This document shows, one piece after another, positions 1 to 11,426 of a stretch of 64,000 nt of DNA. The stretch's first letter is position 1. Every line of letters begins with the position of its first letter. The notes below the pieces were generated by a model. The model did no database searches. It was not told where the DNA came from and saw nothing but the letters and a program-made list of their open reading frames with translations. The stretch spans positions 268,968-332,967 of the forward strand of contig NW_011887300.1 of the NCBI RefSeq assembly GCF_000151315.2. Direction: 5' to 3'. The translations under genes and the position numbers were made by a program. Source of the DNA: Capsaspora owczarzaki ATCC 30864. Taxonomy: Eukaryota > Opisthokonta > Filasterea.

Positions 1-2257
1 TTTTGGGCTTGTTCAACTTTGTCGGGTTTGCCTTTTGTAAGAGGCTTTCGTCAATGCCAAGTTTCGCGAGCATGCCTTTTTTGGCTTCGGCTTTGTCGGA
101 GACCACTTCCACATCGGACAGGTCGATCAGCACCGCATACAACATTTCATCGCCCATGACACGGTAGATACCGACATGGCGCCAACGCACGTCCTTGTGC
201 TTGTAGCCAAGCGATGCCATGTGATCAATCGCAAGCGCGGTTGCAACCAGAACGGCACGACCTTCCACTTGCTGCTCGCATGGCCGGACATCCCCGGCCA
301 TCTTGACATATGGCATGTAAACCGCATACTCCGTGCTCTGGGTCTCGGAGAAAGGATTCGCGTGGCGTTTGCCCCAGATCTTGCGCCACAGCTCAGCCTC
401 TTGTTCGGCTGACAATGTATGCGCGCCGTTCGGATTGCGCACCTTGAGGACACAGACACCGTGGTTCAGTTTGGTGTACGGGCTCGCAAGCCATGCATGG
501 CCGTCGCGTCCGCGACCGAGGTCAACAAAGCAGTAGACATTGGTCGGCTTTTGGCCTGCGAGAATGTGCCCATCAGGTTGGACGACCTTGTTGGAGAAGG
601 TGTTGAAGTCCAGCTGAGCGCGGCCATGCGTTCTGGTCTGTGTAAGCTGGTTTTTACTGTAGAACAGGCACGAGGAGCTTTCGCCGAAATGGGGGTGGAA
701 GCGCAGACGCGACAGGTGATAGGCCTTGAAGATGACGCTCTGCAACACGTTGACGAGGTCGGGATCGTTCCACTTGAACACGCGCGTGCGGATGAGGCGG
801 CGCGTCGCGTTGCCTTGGTGAATCGCCTTTGCTGAAGTTGCTGCTAGGTTGTGCACGTTGCCAAACGTGGGGACAACTTTGAGCGATGGCCACTGCGCGT
901 CTGTCGTGTCGGTTGCTCGTCTCTCGAGATCAAGAATGATCTTCTTGAACTCGTCGACGTCCGAAACAGTCGCGCACTCGGTCGTGCAGGAGGTAGAGTC
1001 ATCAAGGTGGAGTTCCATGTCGTCGGCGAGCCAGTAGATCGCCCACTCATGGTACGTCGTGAGGATGCCAAAGTACGGCACCATGCAAAAGTCCTCGTGA
1101 GGCGAGCGCAGGTAGTCGTACAGCTGGCCTTGCAGGTGCCCGAGGGTTGTATTGTGCTTGGCAGCATCCGAATCGGGGTTGTTGTCCGACTCTGCGCGGC
1201 GCTCCAAATCCCCACCTTCGCACACATACGTGCCTTTGACCAGAGTGGTCGTCGGGCTCTTGACTTCAATCACGAGTAGCGGCTGTCCTTTCATGGTTGT
1301 GATGACGATATCCGGTCGAATGGCAGGTGCCGAAGTGGCAGCCGTCGACGCAGGAGAGCCTGTCGAATTCGCTTGCTTGCCCTTCTTTTGGCTCTTGGCT
1401 GTAAGAGGTGGGGCAGGCGACAAAGCGGTTGCCGTCGACGAAGAGGCAGCCGCAGCGTCGTCGTCAACTGTTGTTGTCGAAGGTTGAGACTTTTCTGAAC
1501 TCGGCATGATAGGTAAACCAAGACTGAATGTGATGGTTTTCAGAGTCGAGAGCACGACACTATGCACATCTGCCTCAGCATTCGCATAGCCACACTCTGC
1601 AAATTTCGGCCGCTTGGCAAGCTTGAAGTCAAAGCACCCAAATGGTTCGGGGGCCTGCTCACACATGGCTGGGACATGCTTATCGTTTGCATGTGGTTCC
1701 ATTTCTTTGTTCGCAATCATTGGTTGGAGTGACTCGGCCAGGCGGGCTGTAACAGAGAGACAGCAGGTTAGTTTTTGGACTTCTCAGCTGTTTGGCGCCT
1801 TTCTTTCCTCTTTTTTTTTTTTTTTTTTTTGAAATGTCTTGGCAAAGCGCGAGTTCGTACCTTCAACCTCCGTGCGGTAGGTCTTGACGGGCACGCGGAT
1901 GGAGCCAAGTCGTTCATCCTCGTCTTGTTTGTTCAGCAAGCGTAGTGCTCGCTCCATACTCTCGTCGGGTATTTGAACTGCGGTGTAAAGCGGGTTGACC
2001 TTCTCGACGACGCCCTTGACATCTTTCATCACATCCTCGAGTGTGAGGTTGGCCACGGCTTTAGCCAGCTCGTCGTATGCCTTGTTGGTCGCCGCGGGGT
2101 CGAGAGGCGGGGGTGCAGGCTTGGCAGGGCCCAGTGCAAGCGAGAAAGACTCGAAACGTTTCAAGAAGTCGTCCTTCTCGGAGGCAGCAGACGAGTCAGA
2201 CGGAGATAAGCCAGCCGCTGCAGCTGCGGGGTGTGCCGAGTTGGAACTGGAGGCCAT
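1..2257 (-). CDS. Crinkler-like PD-(D/E)XK nuclease + protein kinase fusion (C-terminus off window)
   Basis: Two exons: 2257-1861 and 1746 to beyond position 1, joined in phase 1 over a GT-AG intron whose T tract is read as A in this gene. At least 714 residues are visible. A Ser/Ala-rich start and a helical region lead to residues 183-296, which hold a restriction-endonuclease-like core: E190 in a helix, then P-D278-I, then V-I-E293-V-K295. A second region near the edge has a kinase-like catalytic loop, HKDVRWRHV (about 649-657), and LIDL about 14 residues later, resembling DxG. Nuclease plus kinase is the described C-terminal layout of Crinkler-RHS type effectors. DVRW matches my memory of Crinkler kinases, where an Asn often follows; here that position is His. 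No LFLAK-type header is present. The biochemical role is unknown; attack on nucleic acid or host signalling is inference. The second exon is open for about 1.75 kb with strong G/C third positions, so it is certainly coding. Confidence 0.68.
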
Positions 2258-3796
2258 CTGAAGGGCCGGGAGGAGGGGGGGGGGAAATGGCGGAACAAAC
2301 AACACAAAAAGAGAAAAAAAAAAAAAAGAAAAAAAAAAAAAAAAGAAGAAGGTAAAGTGAAACGTGAAAAAGTGAAAAGTGAACAAACCAAAAGGAAGAA
2401 AAGAAAAACCCTAACGCGAAACAACACCGATTGAAACAAGCACGAAACGAACTGCAGAAATCCTTGGAGATGAACGCAAAGCAGCATGGGAGAAATTCAA
2501 AGTTATTGATGCGCCTCCTGGTGAGAAAGAAAGAGCGCAAGAAATCCTGCCGAATGACACACACGAATCAAAGAAGGTAAGAAAGCTCGTTAGACCCGGC
2601 ATGAAACGAGAATATCGTAATTTAAGGGATAGATCTACAGTACGGACACCGCTGTCATTTATCGTGCCGGTCGCCGCCCACCTAGGGCGGGACGGAATGC
2701 CCACCCCCTTTGTTTTATTATTATTTGTCATTCTTCTCATTTCGATTGCGCCTCAGTCTTATTTCATTTTAGATTACCGTTTGTTTGCATTTTCGTGCTG
2801 GACATACAAAAAGAAACCAGAGACACGCTGGAGGGGGAAAAGGCTGAGGACCGGTGTTCACCCAAACATTTAGGGAAGGATTTCTCAATTCTTTGTCCAT
2901 TTCAGCTGCAGTTCACCTATGGACAATCACGGACATTTGGAATAAGCACAACATAGCTTGCTGTGGACCTTTGCATCCGGCTGCAAGCATCTTAAGCTGT
3001 TTGCAAGCAAAAAGAGTCTTTGGTTCAAGTTTTCTTCTTGTGATGCAGTTTCGTTCGGTCTCTCTCTTTTGTCTTTGTCTTCAACGCCCATCTTTACTCT
3101 TGTTTTCAATTGTTTGTCTGCATCAGCAACTTTTCTAATTCACATTTTCTCAGACTTTTTGATTGTCAGTCCTTTTTTTTCTTTCATTCTTTGTTGTTTT
3201 TTTCCATTCTTCAAAATCCAGCCTTTGCTTGTCGGTAAACAACTTCATCTCCACCTCACTCCTCTTCCTTCCCCTTTCCACTCGCTCATGTCCTCCTCTT
3301 GTACCAATTGCAACACTGCGTGTGTGTGCGGTCTCTGATACCGACGCCTCCAAACAATACGCATTGCAATCGTCGGTCTTTTTGCGGCTACCTTTTTGGT
3401 CATCTGTTTTTTTTTCCAAATGCTTCATTTTCCGAGGCCTTCCCTCCAAGCCATTGATTCACTGCGCCGTGATGATGATGATGGTGTTCACTGAGTGATG
3501 ATGATGGATTGAATGGAAGACACACGGAAGGTCGTCCTCTGTTTGTGTGTGTTTCTCATTTTCATCGTCATCACTTCCCAATCCTTCTCCTTTGTGTGCT
3601 ACCTCCGCCCAATCTCACCTAACCCACCCCCCAACTTCCAACTCACCCAACTCCTTGAAAACCTCACAACTCAACCTTTTGCTGAATTTCTCTGCCTTCT
3701 TGTCCTTCTTCGTCTTGCTTCCTGCTGTGTGTTGTTTGTGGTTCTCGCTCTCCAACCGCATCCATCCCCGCATCCACAGAAAAACCAACAGAACGA
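2258..3796. other. Intergenic spacer, no gene seen
   Basis: This spacer lies between two divergent genes. It holds A-rich tracts near 2318-2344, where the nuclease-kinase gene would have its 5' UTR, and T-rich, pyrimidine-rich sequence from 3000 to 3780 ahead of the UBALD start. No frame has both sustained G/C third positions and splice logic. It probably holds both promoters and 5' UTRs. Confidence 0.5.
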
Positions 3797-4123
3797 ATGG
3801 ACGCCACGTCGCTGCGCAACCAAGCCATGATGAACCAGTTTGTCCACGCCACAGGATGCACATGGGCATACGCGCAGACCACCCTCGAGGCCTGCAAATG
3901 GAACATGGAGGTCAGTACAAGGGCATGGGGCTTTTGTTGTTGGTGCTCTCGTGGGCGACCAGACTCCCGCTTTGCCATCCCCCTTCCCCCCGCCTGACAA
4001 AGCACCCGACAAAAAGTCACACTCTGTCTACTCGGTTTTGTCAGCATTGGGCTTGATACCGACACTCAGTCAAAAGCAAGACCTCCTTTTGTTTCAAAAG
4101 CCGGCAACAAAAGCGGTTGGAAA

Positions 4124-4156
<33 letters not shown>

Positions 4157-4775
4157 TGAGGACAGACCCAAGACTCCTCTCACAAGTTTGCACTGTCGAA
4201 CAGTGTGCTGTGATGGGGGTGTCTCACAAGGACTTGACAGCTCCAAGGCGAACGCGGGATGGGGGAATTTTGCGGAACAGTCACAATCCAATGGTGTTTT
4301 GGTCACGTCAAATTGAGAATTCTGGCAAAAGCCTCGAGTTCTGCGAAAGTCAATCTCCACATGTTGGTGCTGCCATTGCGCATCCACCGACTTGTCATCG
4401 TGATGCTGAACAAAACAAGAGCATCAAAACGCATCTGAACAAAAGTTGTCTTCTCTTTTGTCGCTCATCTTGTTTCGATTCAAATTTTGCTGCGTCAGGT
4501 CGCACTCAGCGCTTTCTACCAGCAAATCGCCCCGCCGCCAGGGATGCAATCGCAGGTGAGTTGTCATTGCCTCATTAGTGTGTTTGGAATGATTGTCGAA
4601 GCTTGACTTTTCATTCTTGTCGCTCACACAATTTTTTTTTTTGCTCTTTTCGTTTGCGCAGTCCCGCTACGCACAGCAAAATACTACCCCTTCCAATACA
4701 CCAGCAACACCACCTCAGTTCCCTGACGCGCTCGCTGGCTTCAAGAGCATGAGCATGCGCGTGGAAAACAAGTAA
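3797..4775 (+). CDS. UBALD: UBALD1/2 (FAM100)-like UBA-like domain protein
   Basis: Three exons, 3797-3910, 4499-4555 and 4662-4775, all phase 0, give 94 residues. The first two exons make a UBA-like fold: LRNQAMMNQFV and a Gly-Cys pair, then a W after the second helix, then ALSAFYQQIAPPPG. This follows animal UBALD proteins (LRHQVMINQFVLAAGC, HWQFE, ALSxFFQE) residue for residue in pattern. The tail is short and Pro/Thr-rich with FPDALAGF, so the protein is about half the length of human UBALD1 (177 residues). In animals the family is poorly characterised; a ubiquitin-related role is inferred from the fold only. The first intron is 588 nt and contains a run of about 28 T. The start is the first ATG after a pyrimidine-rich leader. 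Confidence 0.85.
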
Positions 4776-5189
4776 TAATAATACCTTAGTTAACTCAATG
4801 TTCGGCAAGCAAGGATTTTTCTTTTCTTTTCTTGTCGCTGGACATTGTTCTTTTTCCCCATCCAGACCCGTCGTTGTTCTTGTTATCTCGTGATTTTCAT
4901 GCATTTCCTCCTCGACGCTGGCGTGTTGGCCTGGTCCTTTTTCTTGATGTACAAACAAAACTAATCAAACGAAGCAACGAAACGATCCCAACCTTCTTTG
5001 TTTTGTTGCATCCTGTTCACGCCACCCCCTTTCTATTGGATGGCGTCACACTCGAAGCAATGCAGCGATCCCATGACACGAAACAGATACAGAAAACAAG
5101 ATTGCTTATGGAAACACAGTCGAAAAAAAAATTACATTGCCAGATTCATCGTTCGTTTTGTTATTGGGCACACCATCCCCCGGATGTCT
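4776..5189. other. Convergent intergenic spacer
   Basis: This is the 3' flank of UBALD (+) and of the gene ending at 5190 (-). It is T-rich with no convincing coding frame. Confidence 0.5.
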
Positions 5190-6805
5190 TTATCGTGCAG
5201 CTGTCGAAGCCTTGGGAAAAACAAAGTCGAGAAGAGCGGAGGCCTCGGTGGTATCGTATGGCGAGGCGCGAGGTTGTTTTGTTCGGCCTTCTGCTGTTGC
5301 TGCTGTTGCGGGAGCTGCTGCCGCCGCTGCTTCGGATCGCCGTGTTGCTGGGGAGGCAAATGCTGTGGTAGAGTCGGGTTTGTGCGAACGTGCCGTGTTG
5401 ACCAACTCGAGCTGCTGGGCATGGGTCTGCTGGCGCATGCTCAGATATGCGCTGTGTCGAATTGGCTGGGCGACAAAGCGGGGTGCGGAGCGACCTTGGA
5501 CGGCTGCCTCGAGCCGTTGATGCAGGAGAGCGGCAGGACCCGTGCGCGGGATGCGATCGTGCTCGTGCAACTCGCTGACCAAGCCGCGAACGCGCTCCAT
5601 TGTCTCTGCTGTTCCGTTGCGTCGCTGATCCTCCAGGGATTGCGTGAAACGTTGCTGGAACTCGGGCAACAGTTCGCTTCGTTGCTGCGCGATAAACTTG
5701 TCCTTGGCGGGGACGACGGGCGCCTTGGCGACGCGCTTGAGCTCGGTCTGGTCGAGCATGACAGCCTCCTGCAGCGAGGCAAACTCGCGCAGCGCAAAGC
5801 GGTTGGCGGCCTTGTCCACAGGCTTGACGGCAAACACGGCTTGCTCTGTTGGGAGCATGAGGTTGGACGGCTGCAGCGCAAGATAGGTCTCGGCTTTCAG
5901 GTTGCTGCGCATGCGGGTTTTCACAGCCTTGACGTATTCGACGTGCGCGCTGTCTAGCAAGTCCTTTGCACGCACGGGATTCTTGACGAGCGCATTGTGC
6001 AGCTTGTCAGCAATACGGCGCTCTTCTTTGGCGTCCTTGAACGGCGACACGTAGCCGATTCGCGAGAGGCGGTGCGCAACAAACGGCTGCATCTGCGATG
6101 CGCCGAACGTGAGCGGCAGCGCCTTGCGCGCGACCTTGTGCAGCACTGCAGCATTGCGGAGAACGTTGCGGTAGCGCTCTGCGGCGACCTTGTTGGCCGC
6201 AGTGGCCGCGCGCAGCAATCCGTGCTTGGCAACGTCGCCGCGCATTGCGTACGTCGGATTGAGCGCATAGCCGTACGTGATGCCCTTCTGCCGGTGGACG
6301 TCCTTGGGCTGTCGTCCCAGCTGCTTTGCCGAGAACACTGGGCGAACGACGAGCATGCGCTCCTGGACCAGCTTGCGCAGGACGTCGTTCTTGAGCTTTG
6401 ACGCAGAGATGATGTTGTCCTCGCCGACCAGCTAAGTTCGCAGCAAAAGCACCACCAACACCAATCAAGTGAGTCAGCAACTGTTCAGATCTTGTTCATT
6501 CTAGCTCATGTTTGTGATGTCGGTCTCGTCCGACCAGAGCAGCCCCTCAATGGGTTGGTCCCATAGTAAAAACAATAGAAAAAAAAAAAAAGCTACAGAT
6601 CTCCATGCGCTTGCATTCAGCTTCACGCGCTGCTCGCTCCGCACTCCCGTCATCGGACTGCTCTTCCCTACAATCACAAAGGGGGGGGCGATAAAGGACT
6701 CACGGCGAAGAGCTGGACGCTGGTGAGCGGCGTGGTTGCGCGGCGGACGAGCGAGAGGACGAGCTGCCCGAGCGGCTTCATTGAGCGCTTCAGCTGGTTT
6801 GGCAT
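5190..6805 (-). CDS. Uncharacterised basic protein, possibly mitochondrial
   Basis: Two exons, 6805-6704 and 6431-5190, joined in phase 0, give 447 residues. The second exon uses G/C third positions throughout, so it is a real gene. The first 34 residues have six basic and no acidic residues and could form an amphipathic mitochondrial presequence. The next part is a basic helical segment (LRKLVQERMLVVRPV), then a long Lys/Arg/Ala-rich helical body to about residue 330, and an Ala-rich disordered tail. The LRKL...VVRPV stretch loosely recalls eukaryotic ribosomal protein L19e (IRKLIKDGLIIRKPV), but the basic motif that follows in L19e is absent, so I do not assign it. It might be a lineage-specific mitochondrial ribosomal or RNA-binding protein; that is a guess. 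It lies 184 bp downstream of BLOC1S4 on the same strand. Confidence 0.6.
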
Positions 6806-6989
6806 TGGAGCAGCAGTGTGATTCAGAAGGAGAGATAAAAGATTGGACTGCAGCAGCAGCTGCCAAACTAAAAACATCCAAAACTAAGAAATGCCACAAA
6901 ATCATGGTAACAATTGGTCGGGAAAGAGAGGAGCGAGGAGGTGACTCAAATGCAAAACAACAATGTATTCGACAATCAAGATTTATGTA

Positions 6990-8109
6990 CTACTCGCTTT
7001 CAGCGACAACGTCGGACTCTCGCGCGGGAAAGTAGTCCTCCGTGGCAAACACCTCGACGGGATGGAACCGGCCGGGCGGCGCGGCCACTGGCACCTCCAT
7101 GGATTTTTTCTGTTTCAAAAAAAGGAGCGGAGCCGTCGCTCAAGTATTGAGCATTTCATTCGAGGAGGACGAGGTCTACGAATCAAAAAACCCAATCATG
7201 CGCTTACGCCAAAAAGCGAGGGGAGCTTGAAGCCGTCAAAGACCTTCTTGATGGACCGTGATTGAAAGTCCTTCTCTGCTTGATCCAATCGCTCTTCCAG
7301 CCTGCTGACAAATCCTTTGATGTGGTTGATGTATTTCTAAGCACACAAGGCAGTTGTGAGGGGTTAGTATTCTATTCACTCGTAGGTTGTGCCTTTTGGA
7401 CTCTCATTGGCAGCGTTGCTACCTCGACTTGTTCAATGTAGGCGAATAGTCCTTGCAACTTTGCCGTGTTCTTCATCAAGTACGGCAGATGTGTCTGAAT
7501 GGTGACGAGCGAGTCGCGATGCAGCTATTCACACACATATAGACACATCCACAACCAAACCTCGACAAGATCAGAATTTCTCATAATTTTCTCAGAAAAC
7601 TTGTCACAACAAGTCAAAAGACCAACCGTTTCGGACAAGGAGCGCATTTCGTCCAGCTTCTTGAGCATGTCGTCGACGTTCGTTGCAACCGCGGTAATCT
7701 ACGACATTGCATTCAAGGAGTTTGATCATCAGAGCGGACAACGTTGAGTGAGTGTGGAGGATCAGAGTGGCAGCAGCAGCAGCAGCAGCATTGTGTCGCT
7801 TACTTCGCCGAGGTTTTCAAACCGGAGGAACTGCGCATAGTCAGCAGCTGCCTTTGCCGATGCTGCGCTGAGGTCGATCTCGACCTGGGCAGCGGCAACA
7901 GCGGCGGCGGCAATGGTGACTGGCGAGGCCATCTCAGGCGCAGCAGCCGACGCTCCACCAGCAGTCGCTCCGGTGGTGGTATCAACAGAAGCAGCAGCAA
8001 CAGTAGTAGCAGTAGCAGCGTCGATGGAAGCAGCCTCAGCCTCGATGGCGGCGGCAGTGGCAAGCGCAGACGCAGCCGCTGGCGACAATGTTGATGCGGC
8101 TTCACTCAT
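6990..8109 (-). CDS. BLOC1S4: BLOC-1 complex subunit 4 (cappuccino homologue)
   Basis: Five exons, 8109-7804, 7698-7627, 7524-7423, 7336-7208 and 7109-6990, all phase 0, give 242 residues. An Ala-rich leader of about 85 residues precedes the family coiled coil. It reads VDDMLKKLDEM, then HLPYLMKNTAKLQGLFAYIE, then VEKYINHIKGFV and RLEERLDQAEKDF, in the order of animal BLOC1S4. The C-terminus keeps the family's end: KLPSLFG followed by VFATEDYFP, against PSLFSKS and VLFRTEDYFP in human. BLOC-1 is an eight-subunit coiled-coil complex in biogenesis of lysosome-related organelles and endosomal sorting. The gene is divergent from the RPEL gene, with 229 bp between start codons. An in-frame ATG ten codons upstream (8139) is possible but less likely. 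Confidence 0.9.
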
Positions 8110-8338
8110 GATGCACTGAGCGTTCAACGACAAAAGCAAAGACTGAGGTATCGCAATGCAGTGTGCAAATGGTGATGCACTGCAACAAGTAAAGCGAGAA
8201 GAGCATTGTGATGAAGCGAGTGATTGTTTGTTTCAAAGAAAGAGAGCAGAACAGTGAAAATTTCTGAGAGCAGCAGAAATCTGAGAATCAACAACGGCGT
8301 GAACTCTATGATTTTTGTGTGCCTTTTTGAATTTGACG

Positions 8339-8639
8339 ATGAAAATAGACGAAAGCTCAGTTGTTCTATTGAAAATGGAAGGCGAGGACAACGAAGCAGC
8401 AGCAGTGCCCAGCAATGGCAATGGCAATGGCAATGGCAATGGCAGTGAAGCAGCGGTGGCGAGCTCAGTGCACGACCGGCTCAATCGGAAGCTGCAGAGC
8501 AGGCCAGACAAGAAAGACCTCGTCGCAAACAACATTATGAAGCGTAAGAGCAAATAAAGTAGTCCGAGTTGTCGCAGCCGTAGTCAGAGTCGCAGTAGTA
8601 GTAGAAGAGAGTGAAGCAGAGCGAAAACAGCGATGGAAG

Positions 8640-8683
<44 letters not shown>

Positions 8684-11236
8684 GCTGCGTTGCTCGTGAC
8701 AATGATACAATGATACAATGATACAATGATACATGAATGGCTTACTGTTGATGTGTATGGATGGATTGGATGGACTGCTGCTTTGTTTTAGAGGCGAACG
8801 TGTCGCCTGCGCTGCTCAATGCACAGACAGAGCTCAATAAGGCAAGGATGGAAGAGCGCCTCAACAAGAAGCTCTCAACGCGGCCAGCCAAGGAAACACT
8901 CGTCTCAAACAACATCATGAAAGGTAAGAACAGATAAAGAAAAAACCACCAAGTCTGCTCACAAAAGAAGAACCACTGGGGGGTTCAAGATTCAGCTCAC
9001 AAAAGAGAAGCAACTGACGCTGCGGTCAGACGCGAGGCTTTCTCATCAAAAGCACAAAGAATGCTCGTGAGAGCTCGTGAGGGCTCGCTTTGACCGAGAC
9101 CAGTAATGGCGGTGGAGAGCGGGGGGATGGAAGGAAAACTCAACCCAACCAGCGAAAAAACAATCCTGACTCATACGCGCTCAATCCCCTCCCTCAATGC
9201 TTGCTCACTGTGTTGACCGATTGGCTCGTTGGTGAATTCTGTCAAACCATCAGGCGGAGACCCCAATTTGCTGGCGAGGCAGACCGCGCTAAACCGATCG
9301 CTGATTGAACGCACGCTGGAGATGCGCCTGGCGGAAAAGTACGGCCGACGATGGGCGTCGCTCTCAACAAGCGAAGCTGCGCCTCTTGTCGAGTGGAATC
9401 GTCGCAAATCGGCCAGCCTTGCACTTCATGAAGCATCGAGCGGTGCGCCACGACAGTCCTTGTTTGACGTTGTCAAGCTGGCGCGCGCGGCGTCGGACAA
9501 GGCGTTGGCGGTGGAACAGCAGCAGCAGGTCAGTCAGGTTGATCAAGCAGCGGAAACAACAACACCTGCAGCTCCCACAGCCACGGCAGCTGAAGCGACA
9601 TCCACAATCTCTGAAGCTATTTCGGAAGAGGACAGCCAACCAGAAGTGCGCGCCAAGACCAGCGGCTCGGAATCCAAATCCAAGCACCTGCCACGCTCGA
9701 ACGCCATCGACCAACCCGATGCATCGGCCGGTGCCGAGCGAGGGCGTAGCAATTCGAGTGGCGGCTCCGTGTTGCCCGCTCGCGGACCACCGCTCAGCTT
9801 TGCACAGTCGCCCATGCGAAAAAAGCGCCGAGGCGGACTCTCGTCGCGCTCTGTCATTAACAACACGTATGCGCGCTTCAATCGACAGCTGTCCATTTCT
9901 TCGCGCGCCCACAAATCCGACTTTATCATCCAAATCGAGCAGTCGGGCCGATTTGTCTGCCACAACTGCTGCTCCGAAGATGGTTTGGGCCCCGAGTTCA
10001 ACTCGAGTCGATACTCGTACAATGACTTTTTCAACGAGAAGGACTGGGACAAGGAGTTGTTGCAAGCACCTACGCACTACGCACAATCCCGAAGCCAAAA
10101 AGCTCAAGTGAGTCTTGATGTTTTTGTTGTGTTTTTGTCGTGTTGTTGTGGTGGTTTGTTGTTTACGTTGCCAGCTGCCCCTTCCCCACCATTGAGTGCA
10201 GTGACTGACCTCACTTCTTTTTTGCGCGCTTTCATCCTTGTCCGATCGCAGTCTTTGCAACACCTGCTACGGACTTTGCTCTTGTGGCAAGGAGCTCGAG
10301 GAGGGCGTTTGCGACAATTGTGGATCCCTCGCCCCGCTGACCTGCAACCAGCCACGCACTGCGCCAGAATTCCCCAAGCCCGTCTTCAAGGAAGACATCA
10401 AGGGCCGGCGGCAGCAGCAATTGTCCAAGCACTCGCACCTCGATCGCATCGAGCGCATTGCACGAGCGTCTGTCACCTCGAGCGGGGAAGAAGATGACGA
10501 CGAGACGCAAAGCAAGTACCGACGACGCTCGCGCCTGTCCTCCGGGTCTGAGATTGGCTCCGACACGGATGAGGTTTCAGGCGTTCCATCCTTGTCGTCA
10601 TCGCCGGTGCCGACCTCGCCTCCTCTCGCTGATCAACCTTTGGCAACCCCGGCGGCCCAGACGGCTCGATCTCTGCCTGGCACTGGCGACGACGCAAGTG
10701 ATTCGGACGACGATCAGCCACCGCTTCGCCGACGCAAGATCAAGTTTGGCGACGACTTGGTCATGGGCGAGTACGACCGATACCGCTACCTGAATGTCTT
10801 TGTGGACGAGTGTCTCTTCACGTTTGTCAACCCGGAGACAGGGGAGCGGGGCATTGCGGTGGAAGGATCCAACCCACCCATCATTCTTCCCATTTTGGAG
10901 AGCGACACGTACTTTGACTTTTTCCAACGCGAGGCCAATGGCGACTTGTTTGCCATTTCGCGACGCTGCATCAGCGACGTTGCCGAGGATTTGGTGCGCT
11001 CCGCTTCCCCGGTTGTCGGGGACGGCAGCGGCAGCGCGACCTCCCCACCCTCCTCAGGCCCGTCGACGCCCAAGCTCAGCCAGGTCGTGTTCCCATCCAA
11101 CAACAGTCCGAAAAACATTTCCCGTGTCTATCTTGTAGACAAGGTCAACCACAACTTGCTGTACTTTGCCGACAAAAAGCTGGGCGAGTATTTTGCGTGG
11201 AAGACCGACTCTGGCGATGTCTTTCAAGTTTCCTGA
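8339..11236 (+). CDS. RPEL-repeat, zinc-ribbon protein
   Basis: Exons 8339-8543, 8792-8923, 9254-10107 and 10252-11236. Each of the first two carries one RPEL actin-binding motif (LNRKLQSRPDKKDLVANNIM and LNKKLSTRPAKETLVSNNIM), and both end at the same codon position in phase 1. Exon 3 has a residual LxRxL helix, long Ser/Ala disorder, then FVCHNCC; exon 4 opens with LCNTCYGLCSCG and CDNCG, so the cysteines probably form a zinc ribbon across the junction. A C-terminal domain of about 140 residues has LNVFVDECLFTFVN and the final KLGEYFAWKTDSGDVF; I do not recognise it. RPEL motifs bind G-actin in MRTF and PHACTR, but no SAP, SRF-binding or PP1 motif is visible, so the role is open. The start could be 8339 or 8375. 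Exons 3 and 4 do not join in frame at the only good GT-AG pair (see findings). Confidence 0.75.
8643..8681. repeat. (CT)n microsatellite in intron 1 of the RPEL gene
   Basis: About 39 nt of uninterrupted CT lie between the two RPEL exons. A separate minisatellite follows at 8701-8732, four copies of a 7-8 nt ATGATACA-type unit. Both are intronic and probably neutral. Confidence 0.9.
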
Positions 11237-11426
11237 AGGGAGGTGGTGCTCGATTTGCTCTGTGTACTTTTGTAAAATTAACCTCTTTCCTCCCCCTCCC
11301 CCCAAAATTCGTGCACGAATCCAAATGCAAATACTGTATATTCAATGTACAAGAGCCTTTTGATCAACAAAACAACTCGGCCTAGTATTCCACAAGCGCA
11401 ATTCGGTCGCCAGCAAGCATTCGCTC

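Noticed and set aside
6433-6703. Extra exon in the intron of the uncharacterised basic protein (a DQPIEGLLWSDETDITNMS reading)
   Set aside because: It ends in a stop codon with no GT donor, and the flanking exons already join in phase 0 without it.
5190-6805. Assignment to ribosomal protein L19e
   Set aside because: One 15-residue stretch is similar, but the diagnostic basic motif after it and the overall length do not fit.
9364-10263. Minus-strand open frame of 299 codons inside the RPEL gene
   Set aside because: Antisense shadow; no motif, and the plus strand has RPEL and zinc-ribbon residues with splice support.
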